Source of the DNA: JAKJGA01 sp029554345
GTDB taxonomy: Bacteria > Spirochaetota > UBA4802 > JAFGJZ01
Reading direction: 5' to 3'
Length of the DNA stretch: 64,000 nucleotides
Assembly: GCA_035395685.1 (NCBI GenBank)
Contig: DAOPBR010000003.1
Location: forward strand, 45,239 to 109,238
The translations under genes and the position numbers were made by a program. The notes beneath the pieces are model-generated. The model worked only from the letters and a program-made list of their open reading frames with translations. It did not search any database and was not told where the DNA came from. This document shows positions 34,228 through 42,585 of this stretch, one piece after another (the stretch's first letter is position 1; the number at the start of each line of letters is the position of its first letter).

Positions 34228-35448
34228 TTAAGTCTCTGAGATTTCCTGTGTGATGAAGAATTTGCTTTTTCTTTTATACTCGATCAGATAAAATACTGAA
34301 ATTACCTGAATCATGGTCATTGTTAAAGGTATCAGCCAGAATTTTTTGAAATCAGTAATACCGTTATTCGTAAAATAATCCAGAACTCTTCCGCAGAAGA
34401 TGTTTCCTACGATACTTGCCGCTCCGCCTGTTATCATTCCGTAAATCTGATGAACTCCTGCTCTGTCTTTTTCGGAACAAAGCTGATCCACCATAATTGT
34501 TATAACAGGAAAAACCAGAGTATATGCAAGACCGTGACAGAATATTCCGGGGAAAATGAAAACACCTGATGGTAAAATAAACATTGCATAGCGGATCATA
34601 TTGAAAACGCTTCCGGCAATGATTGTGGCGCGGTAACCGAATTTGACAACTATTACAGAAAGAAAAATCATCGCGAATATTTCAGAAAGCTGACCGAGTG
34701 TAAGAAAAGGCGATACGGAATTCTCTTTTATTCCTGAAGCTTTAAGATACGGCGCGGCGGCATACATGTAAAATTTGTCGGAACATGCTGCGATAAAAAT
34801 TACCGCTGCATATCTCATTCCTTTGCTGCTTCTGAGAACTGACAATGCTTCTTTGTTTATAAATCCCTTAAATTTTGCTTTAACTTGAGGTTTATGCGTA
34901 CGTTTTATTTTGATGAACAATACGCTTATTCCGAGAATTAAGGATGCGCATGATCCGAGTATGAATGCCTGTGATAATTGAGGATGCGGATTAAAGAAAG
35001 GGTTCATCCATACATATCCGAAAAACCATGCGGCGCAAATCCAGCCGATAGTTCCCCAAAGACGTATCCTTCCGTATTTGTTTTTATCTTTTAAATGATG
35101 AAAGATAACAGCGTTGCCGAGAGGAAGAATATTGCTCGTGAAAAGCGCCATCAAAAAATAAACAGGTGCGAATATTTTAAACTCGGTTATGAAAGAGAGC
35201 GAGAATAATACTGTCGATGCTCCGAAAAGCATAACTGCAAGAAGACGTTCAGAAGAAATCAGTCTGTCGGCAATTGATAGTCCGATTGTCGGAGCTATTA
35301 TTCCTCCGGCAGCAGCAAGTGAAAGAATGATGCCGCTTTCAAGACCGCCGAAACCGAGATGTTTTGTGAAATAAAGTCCCAATATCGGAGTGGTTGATCC
35401 GAACATAAAAAAAAGCAGAAAAAAAAGAAATGAGCCAAAATGTTTCAT
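34228..35448 (-). CDS. MFS permease (nucleoside/oligosaccharide:H+ symporter-like)
   Basis: 406 residues with about 12 hydrophobic segments. N-terminus LFFLLFFMFGSTTPILGLYFTKHLGF, loop DRLISSERLL, and the middle GRIRLWGTIGWICAAWFFGYVW are typical of the MFS_1-like group that holds LacY, NupG and similar symporters. The C-terminal half has KDRAGVHQIYGMITGGAASIVGN. Substrate unknown. Same strand and just downstream of ilvGM, but 108 bp separate them and the gap has a small hairpin (TTTGCAG / CTGCAAA, near 35518-35542). Confidence 0.8.
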   Translation of the reverse strand: MKHFGSFLFFLLFFMFGSTTPILGLYFTKHLGFGGLESGIILSLAAAGGIIAPTIGLSIADRLISSERLLAVMLFGASTVLFSLSFITEFKIFAPVYFLMALFTSNILPLGNAVIFHHLKDKNKYGRIRLWGTIGWICAAWFFGYVWMNPFFNPHPQLSQAFILGSCASLILGISVLFIKIKRTHKPQVKAKFKGFINKEALSVLRSSKGMRYAAVIFIAACSDKFYMYAAAPYLKASGIKENSVSPFLTLGQLSEIFAMIFLSVIVVKFGYRATIIAGSVFNMIRYAMFILPSGVFIFPGIFCHGLAYTLVFPVITIMVDQLCSEKDRAGVHQIYGMITGGAASIVGNIFCGRVLDYFTNNGITDFKKFWLIPLTMTMIQVISVFYLIEYKRKSKFFITQEISET

Positions 35449-35556
35449 CGGGGCATACGAAATCCATAATCAAAAATCGTAAAGCATTTTTAATGAAACT
35501 TCATCCCCTTTGCAGAAAAACTTATCCTGCAAACGGTAAAACACCAGCATCGCGAT

Positions 35557-35790
35557 TCATGCGGCCGGATATGATTTTACGGATATAATATCATTGTGAT
35601 GCATCAGATCTTTGATCGCAATACGGCTTTTTATATCTGCCGGTGCCTCAATACATATCCTGTAAATGCCGTTTTCTTCGTTCTTATGATATGATTCGAT
35701 TTCCGCATGTCTTTTGGAAAAAATTGCGGCAATGTGATTAAACATCTTTTTGTTAATACGGGCTTCAATTTCGATTATATACTTATTCAT
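35557..35790 (-). CDS. ilvM: Small ACT-domain subunit of the second acetolactate synthase (IlvM-like)
   Basis: 77 residues, one ACT-like domain: YIIEIEARINKKMFNHIAAIFSKRHAEIESY, then IYRICIEAP and DIISVKSY. Size and position match E. coli IlvM (about 87 residues) rather than the two-domain IlvN. It overlaps the large subunit gene by 4 bases (ATGA). Feedback properties cannot be read from sequence. Confidence 0.75.
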   Translation of the reverse strand: MNKYIIEIEARINKKMFNHIAAIFSKRHAEIESYHKNEENGIYRICIEAPADIKSRIAIKDLMHHNDIISVKSYPAA

Positions 35791-37427
35791 AATTCTTCTC
35801 CTATCATGCTTATATTATTTTTTCCCGGCGGTACCATCGGAAGTACGTTTTCCGGAGCGCATTTTATATCGGCTATAAAAGTTCCTTTTTTGCTGAAAAG
35901 CTCCGCAATTTCTTTTAAATCATTATTCGCTGATTCAAAAGAATTTATGCCGAAAGCAGAACCGATTTTTGCGAAAGACAGCTGATTCTCGAACCGGCAT
36001 GCAGAAAAATTGGATCCGTAAAACAATTCCTGCTGTTGGCGTACAAGACCCAAATGTCCGTTATTCATAACGGCAATTGTCAGATTGCATTTGATTTCAC
36101 CGAGAAGAGCCAATTCCTGAATATTCATCATCAATGAGCCGTCACCGGTTATAAGAATTATCTTCCGGTTCGGTTCTGCAAGTGCAGCACCTATTGCACT
36201 CGGCAGACCGAAGCCCATTGTTCCCAGTCCGCCGCTTGTGAGCAGTTTGCGCTTTCTTGAAAATGAAAACCTTTGAGCTGTCCACATCTGATGCTGCCCA
36301 ACATCGGTAACGATAATTGCATCTTCGGGAGAATTGTCAGAAATGAATTTGATTATATTCGACGGGTGATGAGCTGAAGCGTATTGATGAAGCGGAAAAG
36401 TTTTTTTAATTTCCGTTATCTCATTCATCCATGATTTGCGTTCATTATTTTCAATCAAAGGAATAATTTCTCTGAAAAAATTATGAGCATCAAGACGTAT
36501 GAAAATTTCAGCCGGGCATATTTTTCCGTCTTCGGTTGAATCGATGTCGATATGAATTATTTTTGCGTTAGGCGCAAATTCATCTGTTTTGCCCGTTGAC
36601 CTGTCTCCGAAACGCGATCCGGCTGCAATTATAAGATCAGCCTTGTTTATTATATGGTTCGTATAACGGGCGCCGTGCATTCCTGAAAATCCGATATTAA
36701 GGGGATTGTCGGCATCGAAAGAACAAAGACCCATCAAAGTCGGAGAAACAGGAATTGAATTTTTTTGCGCCATGATTAAAAGCTCATCTTCGGCGTTAGC
36801 TGCCATAACTCCGCCTCCCGATATAATTACCGGACGCTTCGCTGAATTGATTATCTCCGCAGCTTCACGGATGCCGTTCGAGTCAGTCTCAAACTGACGC
36901 TTGGTGTTTTCATTATACTTAGAAGGAATATATTCGTTCATCTGACAGTCTTTCGGTATGTCTATTAATACAGGTCCTCTGCGTCCGGTACCCGCAATCC
37001 GAAAAGCTTCATCGATTATATGCGGAATATCTTCGGTTTTAGAAATGAAGAAACAGTGTTTGCACAAAGGCAATGCAGATGAAACTATGTCAACCTCCTG
37101 GAAAGAATCCTTTCCAAGAAGACTGCTCGGAACCTGACCCGTGATTGCAATTACAGGTATCGAATCGGCTTTGCAGTCTGCCAATGCCGTCAACAGATTG
37201 GTTGCTCCGGGACCGCTTGTTGCGAGACATACCGCAGTTTTTCCGGTCGTTCTTGCCATACCTCCGGCGATGAAAGCGGCTCCCTGTTCATGGCGGGCAA
37301 GAATATGCCGTATGTTTGATTTCGCCAAAGCATCATAGATAGGAAGATTTGATCCTCCGGGGATGCCCGCTAATATCCTTATTTGTTTTTCTTCCAGAGA
37401 TTTAATTAAGATTTCTGCACCGTTCAT
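35787..37427 (-). CDS. ilvG: Acetolactate synthase large subunit, second copy (IlvG-like)
   Basis: 546 residues from the ATG at 37427, which has GGAGGA just upstream; an earlier in-frame start adds six residues and overlaps that site. Catalytic glutamate motif RHEQGAAFIAGGMAR, SGPGATN, FAD-region SRFGDRSTGK, ThDP motif GDGSLMMNIQE...NNGHLGLVRQQQ. About the same length as the ilvB product but clearly divergent from it. The gene is preceded by a full amino-acid-starvation attenuator, so this copy is the regulated one. Confidence 0.93.
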   Translation of the reverse strand: MNGAEILIKSLEEKQIRILAGIPGGSNLPIYDALAKSNIRHILARHEQGAAFIAGGMARTTGKTAVCLATSGPGATNLLTALADCKADSIPVIAITGQVPSSLLGKDSFQEVDIVSSALPLCKHCFFISKTEDIPHIIDEAFRIAGTGRRGPVLIDIPKDCQMNEYIPSKYNENTKRQFETDSNGIREAAEIINSAKRPVIISGGGVMAANAEDELLIMAQKNSIPVSPTLMGLCSFDADNPLNIGFSGMHGARYTNHIINKADLIIAAGSRFGDRSTGKTDEFAPNAKIIHIDIDSTEDGKICPAEIFIRLDAHNFFREIIPLIENNERKSWMNEITEIKKTFPLHQYASAHHPSNIIKFISDNSPEDAIIVTDVGQHQMWTAQRFSFSRKRKLLTSGGLGTMGFGLPSAIGAALAEPNRKIILITGDGSLMMNIQELALLGEIKCNLTIAVMNNGHLGLVRQQQELFYGSNFSACRFENQLSFAKIGSAFGINSFESANNDLKEIAELFSKKGTFIADIKCAPENVLPMVPPGKNNISMIGEEL

Positions 37428-37443
37428 TTTTCCTCCAAATAAC

Positions 37444-37477
37444 AAAAAACCCCTGTCGGCGGTGCCAACAGGGGTTT
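37444..37477 (-). terminator. ilvGM attenuator terminator (segments 3:4)
   Basis: On the minus strand, AAACCCCTGTTGGC pairs with GCCGACAGGGGTTT around an ACC loop (14 bp with one G-U), followed by a T6 run. It ends 17 bp before the ilvG start and about 25 bp after the leader peptide stop. Segment 3 (37471-37479) can instead pair with segment 2 (37495-37501). Confidence 0.88.
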
Positions 37478-37501
37478 GAATTTTCGAAATCAGGTCAACC
37501 C

Positions 37502-37597
37502 TTACGGCACAACTCGCAGTTTAACGCATAGAAGGACGACCACGACGACAGTCTGGTTGATGATAGAAATTGCGTTTGTTATACCGTATTTTTTCAT
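37502..37597 (-). CDS. ilvL: ilvGM leader peptide (attenuator control peptide)
   Basis: A 31-residue frame starting ATG-AAA-AAA-TAC and ending CCG-TAA. The peptide begins MKKYGITNAISIINQT and continues with five consecutive Val codons, two Leu, then VKLRVVP. Counting all, 4 Ile, 8 Val and 3 Leu make 15 of 31 residues, the three end-products of the pathway. This is the composition of the E. coli ilv leaders. It lies 4 nt downstream of the predicted transcription start and has no Shine-Dalgarno, so initiation is probably leaderless. Segment 1 (37532-37541) is inside the Val/Leu codons. Confidence 0.88.
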   Translation of the reverse strand: MKKYGITNAISIINQTVVVVVLLCVKLRVVP

Positions 37598-37607
37598 AAG
37601 TTGCGAC

Positions 37608-37635
37608 AATCTAGCGGGTGGAATTATTTTGTCAA
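37608..37635 (-). promoter_or_regulatory. ilvLGM promoter
   Basis: On the minus strand TTGACA (37635-37630), 16-bp spacer, TAGATT (37613-37608). Predicted start near 37601. Confidence 0.7.
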
Positions 37636-37697
37636 TTTATTTTTGATTTGCAGATGATGTTGAATCAGTTCGAATGAACATCATCTGCTTTATGAAA

Positions 37698-38291
37698 TTA
37701 AAGATCATCACCTTTTTTATGCACGGGCTGAATGACGTCTTTCATTAAACCGTCGAAATTTGTTACTTTCCATATGCCTTTGTCGTTTCGCTTCATGTAC
37801 ACCGCTCTCGGAGCCTGGTCGCCTGAACTTACAACAAACACTTTTGCTTCGTTTTCCGAACGCAGATTGTTCGGCATTTCTCTGAAACTGAACGTGAAAG
37901 GAAGAACTGCTTTATAGTCTCTATCCGGATCAGTTTTGACGATATATGAAAACGGTATGAAACTTTTTGCTTTTTCGGACAACGCGGCTATTTTTTCTGC
38001 GGCTGATTTATCCGGTGTGAAACCTTTATATGTCGATCCCGAAACGAGACGTGTCTGGTCAAGTGCGATAGTCGCGCACTGCATTCCGAGATTTTTATCG
38101 GTTGTGTATATTATCATCGACATGATGAACATTGCAGCTCCGCCTTCGGGAGAATTTGACTGCACGTTTCTCATGTAGACGAATTCTTCAGTATTTGCAG
38201 GTATACGGTTAACCGATATCAGTTTATCTCCTGAGAAAACCGTTTGTGAAAAAATTGCGGCAAGAAAAAAAGCTATTAATATTTTTTTCAT
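37698..38291 (-). CDS. Exported protein of unknown function
   Basis: 197 residues with a signal peptide (MKKILIAFFLAAIFSQTVFSG). The mature part is soluble alpha/beta: RIPANTEEFVYMRNVQSNS, MFIMSMIIYTTDKNLGMQC, YKGFTPDKSAAEKIAALSEK, and YKAVLPFTFSFREMPNN. The family is not recognised with confidence; similar exported proteins occur in spirochaetes. No cysteine lipobox. Single gene upstream of the ilv attenuator in the same direction. Confidence 0.6.
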   Translation of the reverse strand: MKKILIAFFLAAIFSQTVFSGDKLISVNRIPANTEEFVYMRNVQSNSPEGGAAMFIMSMIIYTTDKNLGMQCATIALDQTRLVSGSTYKGFTPDKSAAEKIAALSEKAKSFIPFSYIVKTDPDRDYKAVLPFTFSFREMPNNLRSENEAKVFVVSSGDQAPRAVYMKRNDKGIWKVTNFDGLMKDVIQPVHKKGDDL

Positions 38292-38397
38292 CGAGAACCC
38301 CCTAATATAAATATTTTATGTGTAAGAAACTTTTAGTCAAACATAAAATCAAATGTATTGTTGCGGATTTTATATGCTAATATTTCCGGCAAAAATT

Positions 38398-40032
38398 TTA
38401 AAATTTAAATTTATTGAGAATGTCAACGGGAATATTCGGGGTTAAGGCGAGTACTTTTTCTTTCGTCAGAGGTTTATTGATAATCATATCAGAAGTTTTT
38501 TTGCCAATGTGAGGAATGTACTCAAGAGCCTTTGAGTTTAGTTTGTTTATTTCTATAGGAAAAGGAAGTGCGTGGAGTGATCTTTCCTTGTTTCCGAGAA
38601 TTACTGCGTCAAAAACAGTTCTATGTTCAAGCTCAAGCGGAATCTTGCAGATTATGGGATATGATGCGATCTGACGCGCATATGAATATCCTGAATTGGT
38701 TTCTTCCGTACGGACTTCTTTGATGATAGTTCCGGCAGGATAAATTTTTGCAAGCATCACAGAGTCGATTTCACTCCGGATTTTTTCTTTATAGTATTCG
38801 TATCTGTTAATAACCCGTTGTGAAGGACGGAACTTTGATTCGTATAGAGCCGTCCCGGGAAACGGCTGAATTTTACGGATGTTGATTCTTTTGACGAGAT
38901 AACCACTATCAAGAATTTCTTTCAATGTTTCGTAGTTCAGCTTGAATGTTTTGTCTGTTTCGCCGATCAGTCCGTGAATGAGATTTACTCCGGGAAGTAT
39001 AGACGGAATTCCGTTTTTTCTAAGTGATCCGGCTTCGTTGATTATTTTTACCGCTTTAATAATTTCATCACGGTTTGCTTTCAGGTTATTGGGTTTAATC
39101 AGCGAGGGATCAAAAGATTCCGCGCCAAGAGCCATCGTGTCTCCTTCAGATACTGCTTCGGCGATAATAGATAGAATTTCTTTAGACTCGTTTTCATAGG
39201 TTGCAAGCTGTCCCGGATTTGCATTATCAATAAAAATGGATTTTATTTCACCGGTTTTAATTTTTCGGCTAAGAGGTTCAAATAAACTTCGAATCTTTTC
39301 GGGATTGGACTTGGGAAATCCGTTTTTATAAGAATTTAAATCAGATCCGTATGCGGTTATATCAGCCTGTCTTCCAAGTCTGAATCGCGATATTCCGGAA
39401 GAGGTCAATGACTCTATTTCCGCGATAATCTCTGATTCATTTCTGAAATCAATCGTTGAATAAATATTTTCTGAACAGAAAGAACATTTATTTTCGCGCG
39501 GACAACCGCGGTATGTTTCGATTTCTGCAATCAGTTGGGGATAATCCTGATGAGCTTTTACTATTGATGCTCCGAGTATTCCCCATCTTGTGCACTCCGC
39601 GTTATCGCGCAGTCTGTCCTTTGATTCATCCTTGGCGCTGTGAAACGCCGCCGCCTCGATATCATTTGCGATTATACGGAAATTTCCATTGATCGAACCG
39701 AACTGCGGCAGTCTGCTTATTAAGCCTCCGACTGAAAAGAAAAGACGGTTGTTTTCAATGATAGATTTTATTTCCGCGAATGTTCCGATTTTAGCGCCGA
39801 GATAACGCCCGGGAACTGCCGCTCCGCCTATGATAAATGCTTCATCGAAATAATCATTAATTTTATATTCCGGACGGATATGGTCAATTGTCATGTAAGT
39901 TATGTTTTCATCTGCTATACCGGCATCTTTTAATGCGCCGGCGATTAGACGCGGATAAGGTGAAACAAACGGGGGAACTCCGAGGCATGCAGGTTCATCT
40001 ACATAGCAGTCGAGAATCAGAAATTTTTTCAT
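38398..40032 (-). CDS. Radical SAM enzyme with atypical Cx5CxxC motif and C-terminal helix-hairpin-helix
   Basis: 544 residues. An N-terminal B12-binding-like region (SPYPRLIAGALKDAGI, FIIGGAAVPGRYLG) precedes the radical SAM core. The cluster motif reads YRGCPRENKCSFC, i.e. C-x5-C-x2-C instead of C-x3-C-x2-C. Further core strands include GISRFRLGRQADI, FIDNANPG and LPGVNLIHGLIGET. The C-terminal 60 residues have helix-hairpin-helix-like YIPHIGKKTSDMIINKPLTKEKV split at residue 20. Similar proteins are mainly archaeal in my recollection. Last gene of a four-gene operon; overlaps the HD gene by 4 bases. Substrate unknown, perhaps nucleic-acid-bound. Confidence 0.75.
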   Translation of the reverse strand: MKKFLILDCYVDEPACLGVPPFVSPYPRLIAGALKDAGIADENITYMTIDHIRPEYKINDYFDEAFIIGGAAVPGRYLGAKIGTFAEIKSIIENNRLFFSVGGLISRLPQFGSINGNFRIIANDIEAAAFHSAKDESKDRLRDNAECTRWGILGASIVKAHQDYPQLIAEIETYRGCPRENKCSFCSENIYSTIDFRNESEIIAEIESLTSSGISRFRLGRQADITAYGSDLNSYKNGFPKSNPEKIRSLFEPLSRKIKTGEIKSIFIDNANPGQLATYENESKEILSIIAEAVSEGDTMALGAESFDPSLIKPNNLKANRDEIIKAVKIINEAGSLRKNGIPSILPGVNLIHGLIGETDKTFKLNYETLKEILDSGYLVKRINIRKIQPFPGTALYESKFRPSQRVINRYEYYKEKIRSEIDSVMLAKIYPAGTIIKEVRTEETNSGYSYARQIASYPIICKIPLELEHRTVFDAVILGNKERSLHALPFPIEINKLNSKALEYIPHIGKKTSDMIINKPLTKEKVLALTPNIPVDILNKFKF

Positions 40033-40559
40033 TTAGGAATAACCGAATCTATACTTGCTGTCATCCGGCTCTGGATTTTGTTTTCAAGATCTCTAAGAAA
40101 ATGTATTCTTGACGCAATGTCTTCTTTTCTTTCGGGAGTATTTCCGTAGCGGATAATCAAATCGTCTATTCTTTCATTAATTGTCACAATCTCGGAATGT
40201 TTGACTCTTTTATCGGCATAATGAACTATCTCTTCTTCATTCAGAGGTGCTTCCGTTGAAAATTCTTTCAAAGCCACATGTGATTCAATGATGCTAGCAA
40301 TTTTTTCTTCACCGAGTTTTCTCATGTAAATTCCGCCGGAAATATCGTGATGCTCTCCGGTCTGAAGCGACTGAGTTTTTGTAACGTCATGCAGAATAGC
40401 TCCGCATACGGCAATATCCGTGTTGATTTGGGATTTGTCTTTGAGATTATCGCAGATGGCTCTTGTGACTTCCGCTACAAGAAGTGAATGCTCCATGATA
40501 TTCGGAAGGCATCCGGATTTTCTTAAAATTTCAACGGCTTTTTCAGGAGTAATAGTCAT
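40029..40559 (-). CDS. HD-domain phosphohydrolase
   Basis: 176 residues. HD metal site: IMEHSLLVAEVTRAI (first His), CGAILHDVTKTQ (HD), GEHHDISGGIYMRKLG and ESHVALKE further His. It resembles the YqeK/HDIG-like nucleotidohydrolases. It overlaps both neighbours by 4 bases, so it is translated with the radical SAM and DUF6873 genes. Substrate unknown. Confidence 0.8.
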   Translation of the reverse strand: MTITPEKAVEILRKSGCLPNIMEHSLLVAEVTRAICDNLKDKSQINTDIAVCGAILHDVTKTQSLQTGEHHDISGGIYMRKLGEEKIASIIESHVALKEFSTEAPLNEEEIVHYADKRVKHSEIVTINERIDDLIIRYGNTPERKEDIASRIHFLRDLENKIQSRMTASIDSVIPK

Positions 40560-41251
40560 AACTGATTCAGAAAAAAAATGCTTCCTATGTCAATAAGTTC
40601 TTCTGAAAGAAATTGCGCTTTCATTGCGTATTTGTCAATGAAAGAAAGGATTTTTTCTTTGTCGGGGTGATTGTTGAAATTTCCGGTTATGTAAATTTTG
40701 TCTTTATAAATGCCGCAGCATCCGCCGAGAAATCCGTATTTGAATCCTTCAAGTTTAATGAAACCGCTTTGAATCAAAAGAACGTCAATGCCTGATTGTT
40801 TTAATATTTCCGCGCTTTTTGAGTCAGCAGTTATTACTGCTTCTGAATTTACGGGTAAAATTGAACAGCGGGCATATCCCTGATTGATATGCAATGACGG
40901 AATGTTTCTGTTTTTGCAGAAATCGATTATTTCCGGTGCGGTATATTTTAGATTATGGATTAGATATTTCCCCGTATAGCAGGCGTTATATGAAGCATCG
41001 TAAGGATAAATTTCCGAAATCGGTTTAGTGCATTTTACAATTTTAGAGCAATTGCTTATTTCATCAGCTGTTATAGAGTCGAACAATGGATGAATGAAAC
41101 AATGGTCTTCAATCTGGCATAGCTGTATATCAGCATGATTTTTTAACGATGATCTGAACCCCGGAGCATTGGGTACAGTAATGGTGTTTATTGAATGTTT
41201 TAAGAGCGATTCGGCGATTGCGGCATTATCTCCGAAGAAAGCTTTCGGCAT
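40556..41251 (-). CDS. DUF6873 (GME-fold) family protein
   Basis: 231 residues. The pattern YNACYTGKYLIHN, INQGYARCSILPVN, AVITADSKSAEILKQSGIDVLLIQSGFIKLEGF in parts, GFLGGCCGIYKDKIYITGNF and HPDKEKILSFIDKY matches what I recall of the DUF6873 family, which is predicted to have the guanidine-modifying-enzyme (GME) propeller. Catalytic function is not established for the family. It starts 1 base inside the TetR stop codon (TGATG type junction) and is the second gene of the operon. Confidence 0.65.
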   Translation of the reverse strand: MPKAFFGDNAAIAESLLKHSINTITVPNAPGFRSSLKNHADIQLCQIEDHCFIHPLFDSITADEISNCSKIVKCTKPISEIYPYDASYNACYTGKYLIHNLKYTAPEIIDFCKNRNIPSLHINQGYARCSILPVNSEAVITADSKSAEILKQSGIDVLLIQSGFIKLEGFKYGFLGGCCGIYKDKIYITGNFNNHPDKEKILSFIDKYAMKAQFLSEELIDIGSIFFLNQL

Positions 41252-41844
41252 CAGCCTTTCATCATCGCTATAACATACTGCACGAGGTTGGTGTGGTCGA
41301 AGTCAATCGGATCAATAGATTCTATCAGTCCGGCTGAGATTACTATTATCTGGGCGATTCTGGCAAGAACTTCAGGGCTCATGTCATTTCTTCTTCTGGC
41401 AGGTATTTCCTTGCGTGAATCTTTTATAATATTTTTATAGAGATCGAAGTTCTCTCTGACAAATTTCTGAATTTCTTTCATTATCTTTTCGTTTTCGTAA
41501 GCGTAAAGAATGATGTTTATGAATATTCTTGTGGTCTTTTTATCTATGAAAAACTTTTCAATTCCATAAAGGGCAGAAAGAGATACTTTTACCTTGCTCT
41601 GAATTTCTCCGCGCAGAAGTCTTTCGTGTTCATATTTGATTTCTTCGAACAGTTCCTTGATAAGGTCGGCATACATTTCTTCTTTTGAATTATAGTAATG
41701 AAGAAGTCCGCCTTTTGAGAATCCCGCTTCGGTTGCCACCTGCTGAACGGTAATATTCGAATAGACGTCTTTCATCAGGCAGTTTTTCAAAGCTTCAAGA
41801 ATGAGCTTCTTTTTTTCTTTGATTTTGTTTTCCTTATCAATCAT
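41251..41844 (-). CDS. TetR-family regulator heading the radical SAM operon
   Basis: 197 residues from the ATG at 41844; a longer frame to 41940 runs upstream of the promoter and is rejected. N-terminal helix-turn-helix KLILEALKNCLMKDVYSNITVQQVATEAGFSKGGLLHYYNSKEEM (in parts) is the TetR signature; the C-terminal ligand domain is helical. First gene of the operon with DUF6873, HD and radical SAM genes, so it probably autoregulates them. Inducer unknown. Confidence 0.85.
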   Translation of the reverse strand: MIDKENKIKEKKKLILEALKNCLMKDVYSNITVQQVATEAGFSKGGLLHYYNSKEEMYADLIKELFEEIKYEHERLLRGEIQSKVKVSLSALYGIEKFFIDKKTTRIFINIILYAYENEKIMKEIQKFVRENFDLYKNIIKDSRKEIPARRRNDMSPEVLARIAQIIVISAGLIESIDPIDFDHTNLVQYVIAMMKG

Positions 41845-41878
41845 AGCAACCGCCGTTTTCAAATTAATCCGACCATTT

Positions 41879-41907
41879 AGACTATTTTTAAGAGGGATTT
41901 TGGTCAA
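41879..41907 (-). promoter_or_regulatory. Promoter of the TetR operon
   Basis: On the minus strand TTGACC (41907-41902), 17-bp spacer, TAGTCT (41884-41879), 35 bp before the chosen start. It supports the shorter TetR protein. Confidence 0.55.
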
Positions 41908-41944
41908 GAAATTTTTTATAGAGGGTATGGTCTCACTCAAAAGA

Positions 41945-42438
41945 TCAAAGGGCGTTTCACTCCCTTTGAAATCCCGTTTGTCCTGTCAGCGGACTTGTTG
42001 TCAAAGGTGTTTTACACCTTTAAAATCAGGTTTCGCATGGTGTCATGCGATACGCAAAAGGTGCTCCGCACCTTTTAAATCCGTTTGTCCATTTCTTTTG
42101 CGTTGCCCAAAAGAAATGGACGAAAGAAAAGGGCACCGCTGCGCGGGGCTTTTCGGGCGAATTCCTCGCACCGGCTTTGCCGGATGCTGCGGTCGCCCGA
42201 GTTGTGTCCGACTGCGTCGGACGATTTAGTTGTTTTATCGCTCATTCAATAATTGAATAATCATTGTGAAAATAATGCCAGAAAGCCCTCTCCCGGGAAA
42301 GGTCTTTTTTTTGCTTTGCCAATATGCGATTCATTCTGGGAGAGGGCAAGCGAGTTTCTACAGGATGTAGAAACATTGACTGCGAGAGGAGCTTTAGCTC
42401 CCAGCGGGACGACGCAAGCATTGCCTCAGAGTTTGAGG
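41945..42438. repeat. Dense array of perfect hairpins in gene-free DNA
   Basis: At least twelve inverted repeats lie in under 500 bp. Examples: TCAAAGGG/CCCTTTGA (41945-41969), AAAGGTGT/ACACCTTT (42003-42021), TCGCATG/CATGCGA (42033-42050), AAAAGGTGC/GCACCTTTT (42056-42076), a 14-bp stem GTCCATTTCTTTTG (42087-42121), TCGGGCGA/TCGCCCGA enclosing CCGGC/GCCGG (42153-42200), TCCGAC/GTCGGA (42207-42221), ATTCAAT/ATTGAAT (42244-42258), GCCCTCTCCC/GGGAGAGGGC (42285-42347), GTTTCTACA/TGTAGAAAC (42354-42374), GGAGCT/AGCTCC (42388-42401), CCTCA/TGAGG (42424-42438). The phrase AAATCC(C)GTTTGTCC recurs at 41970 and 42077. GC is higher than the surroundings. Open frames across it look like translated repeats, not genes. 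Confidence 0.8.
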
Positions 42439-42585
42439 TTTAAAGTAAATTTTAAGTCTGATTCGAAGCAGATGCGATGTCTGCTGAGAAATAGCAATAA
42501 TTGCATGAAATCAATAACGAATTCACTGCTGGGTGAGGTAAGGTCATAATGGTAGGTGTTTGCTTTTTCAAATCGTTAAGGAACT

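Noticed and set aside
41945..42438. CRISPR array
   Set aside because: Hairpins differ in sequence and spacing; there are no identical direct repeats with unique spacers and no cas genes.
41801..42549. Several open frames (+ strand) running through the hairpin array
   Set aside because: They are Cys/Arg-rich translations of the inverted repeats, overlap each other in different frames, lack ribosome-binding sites and match no family I know.
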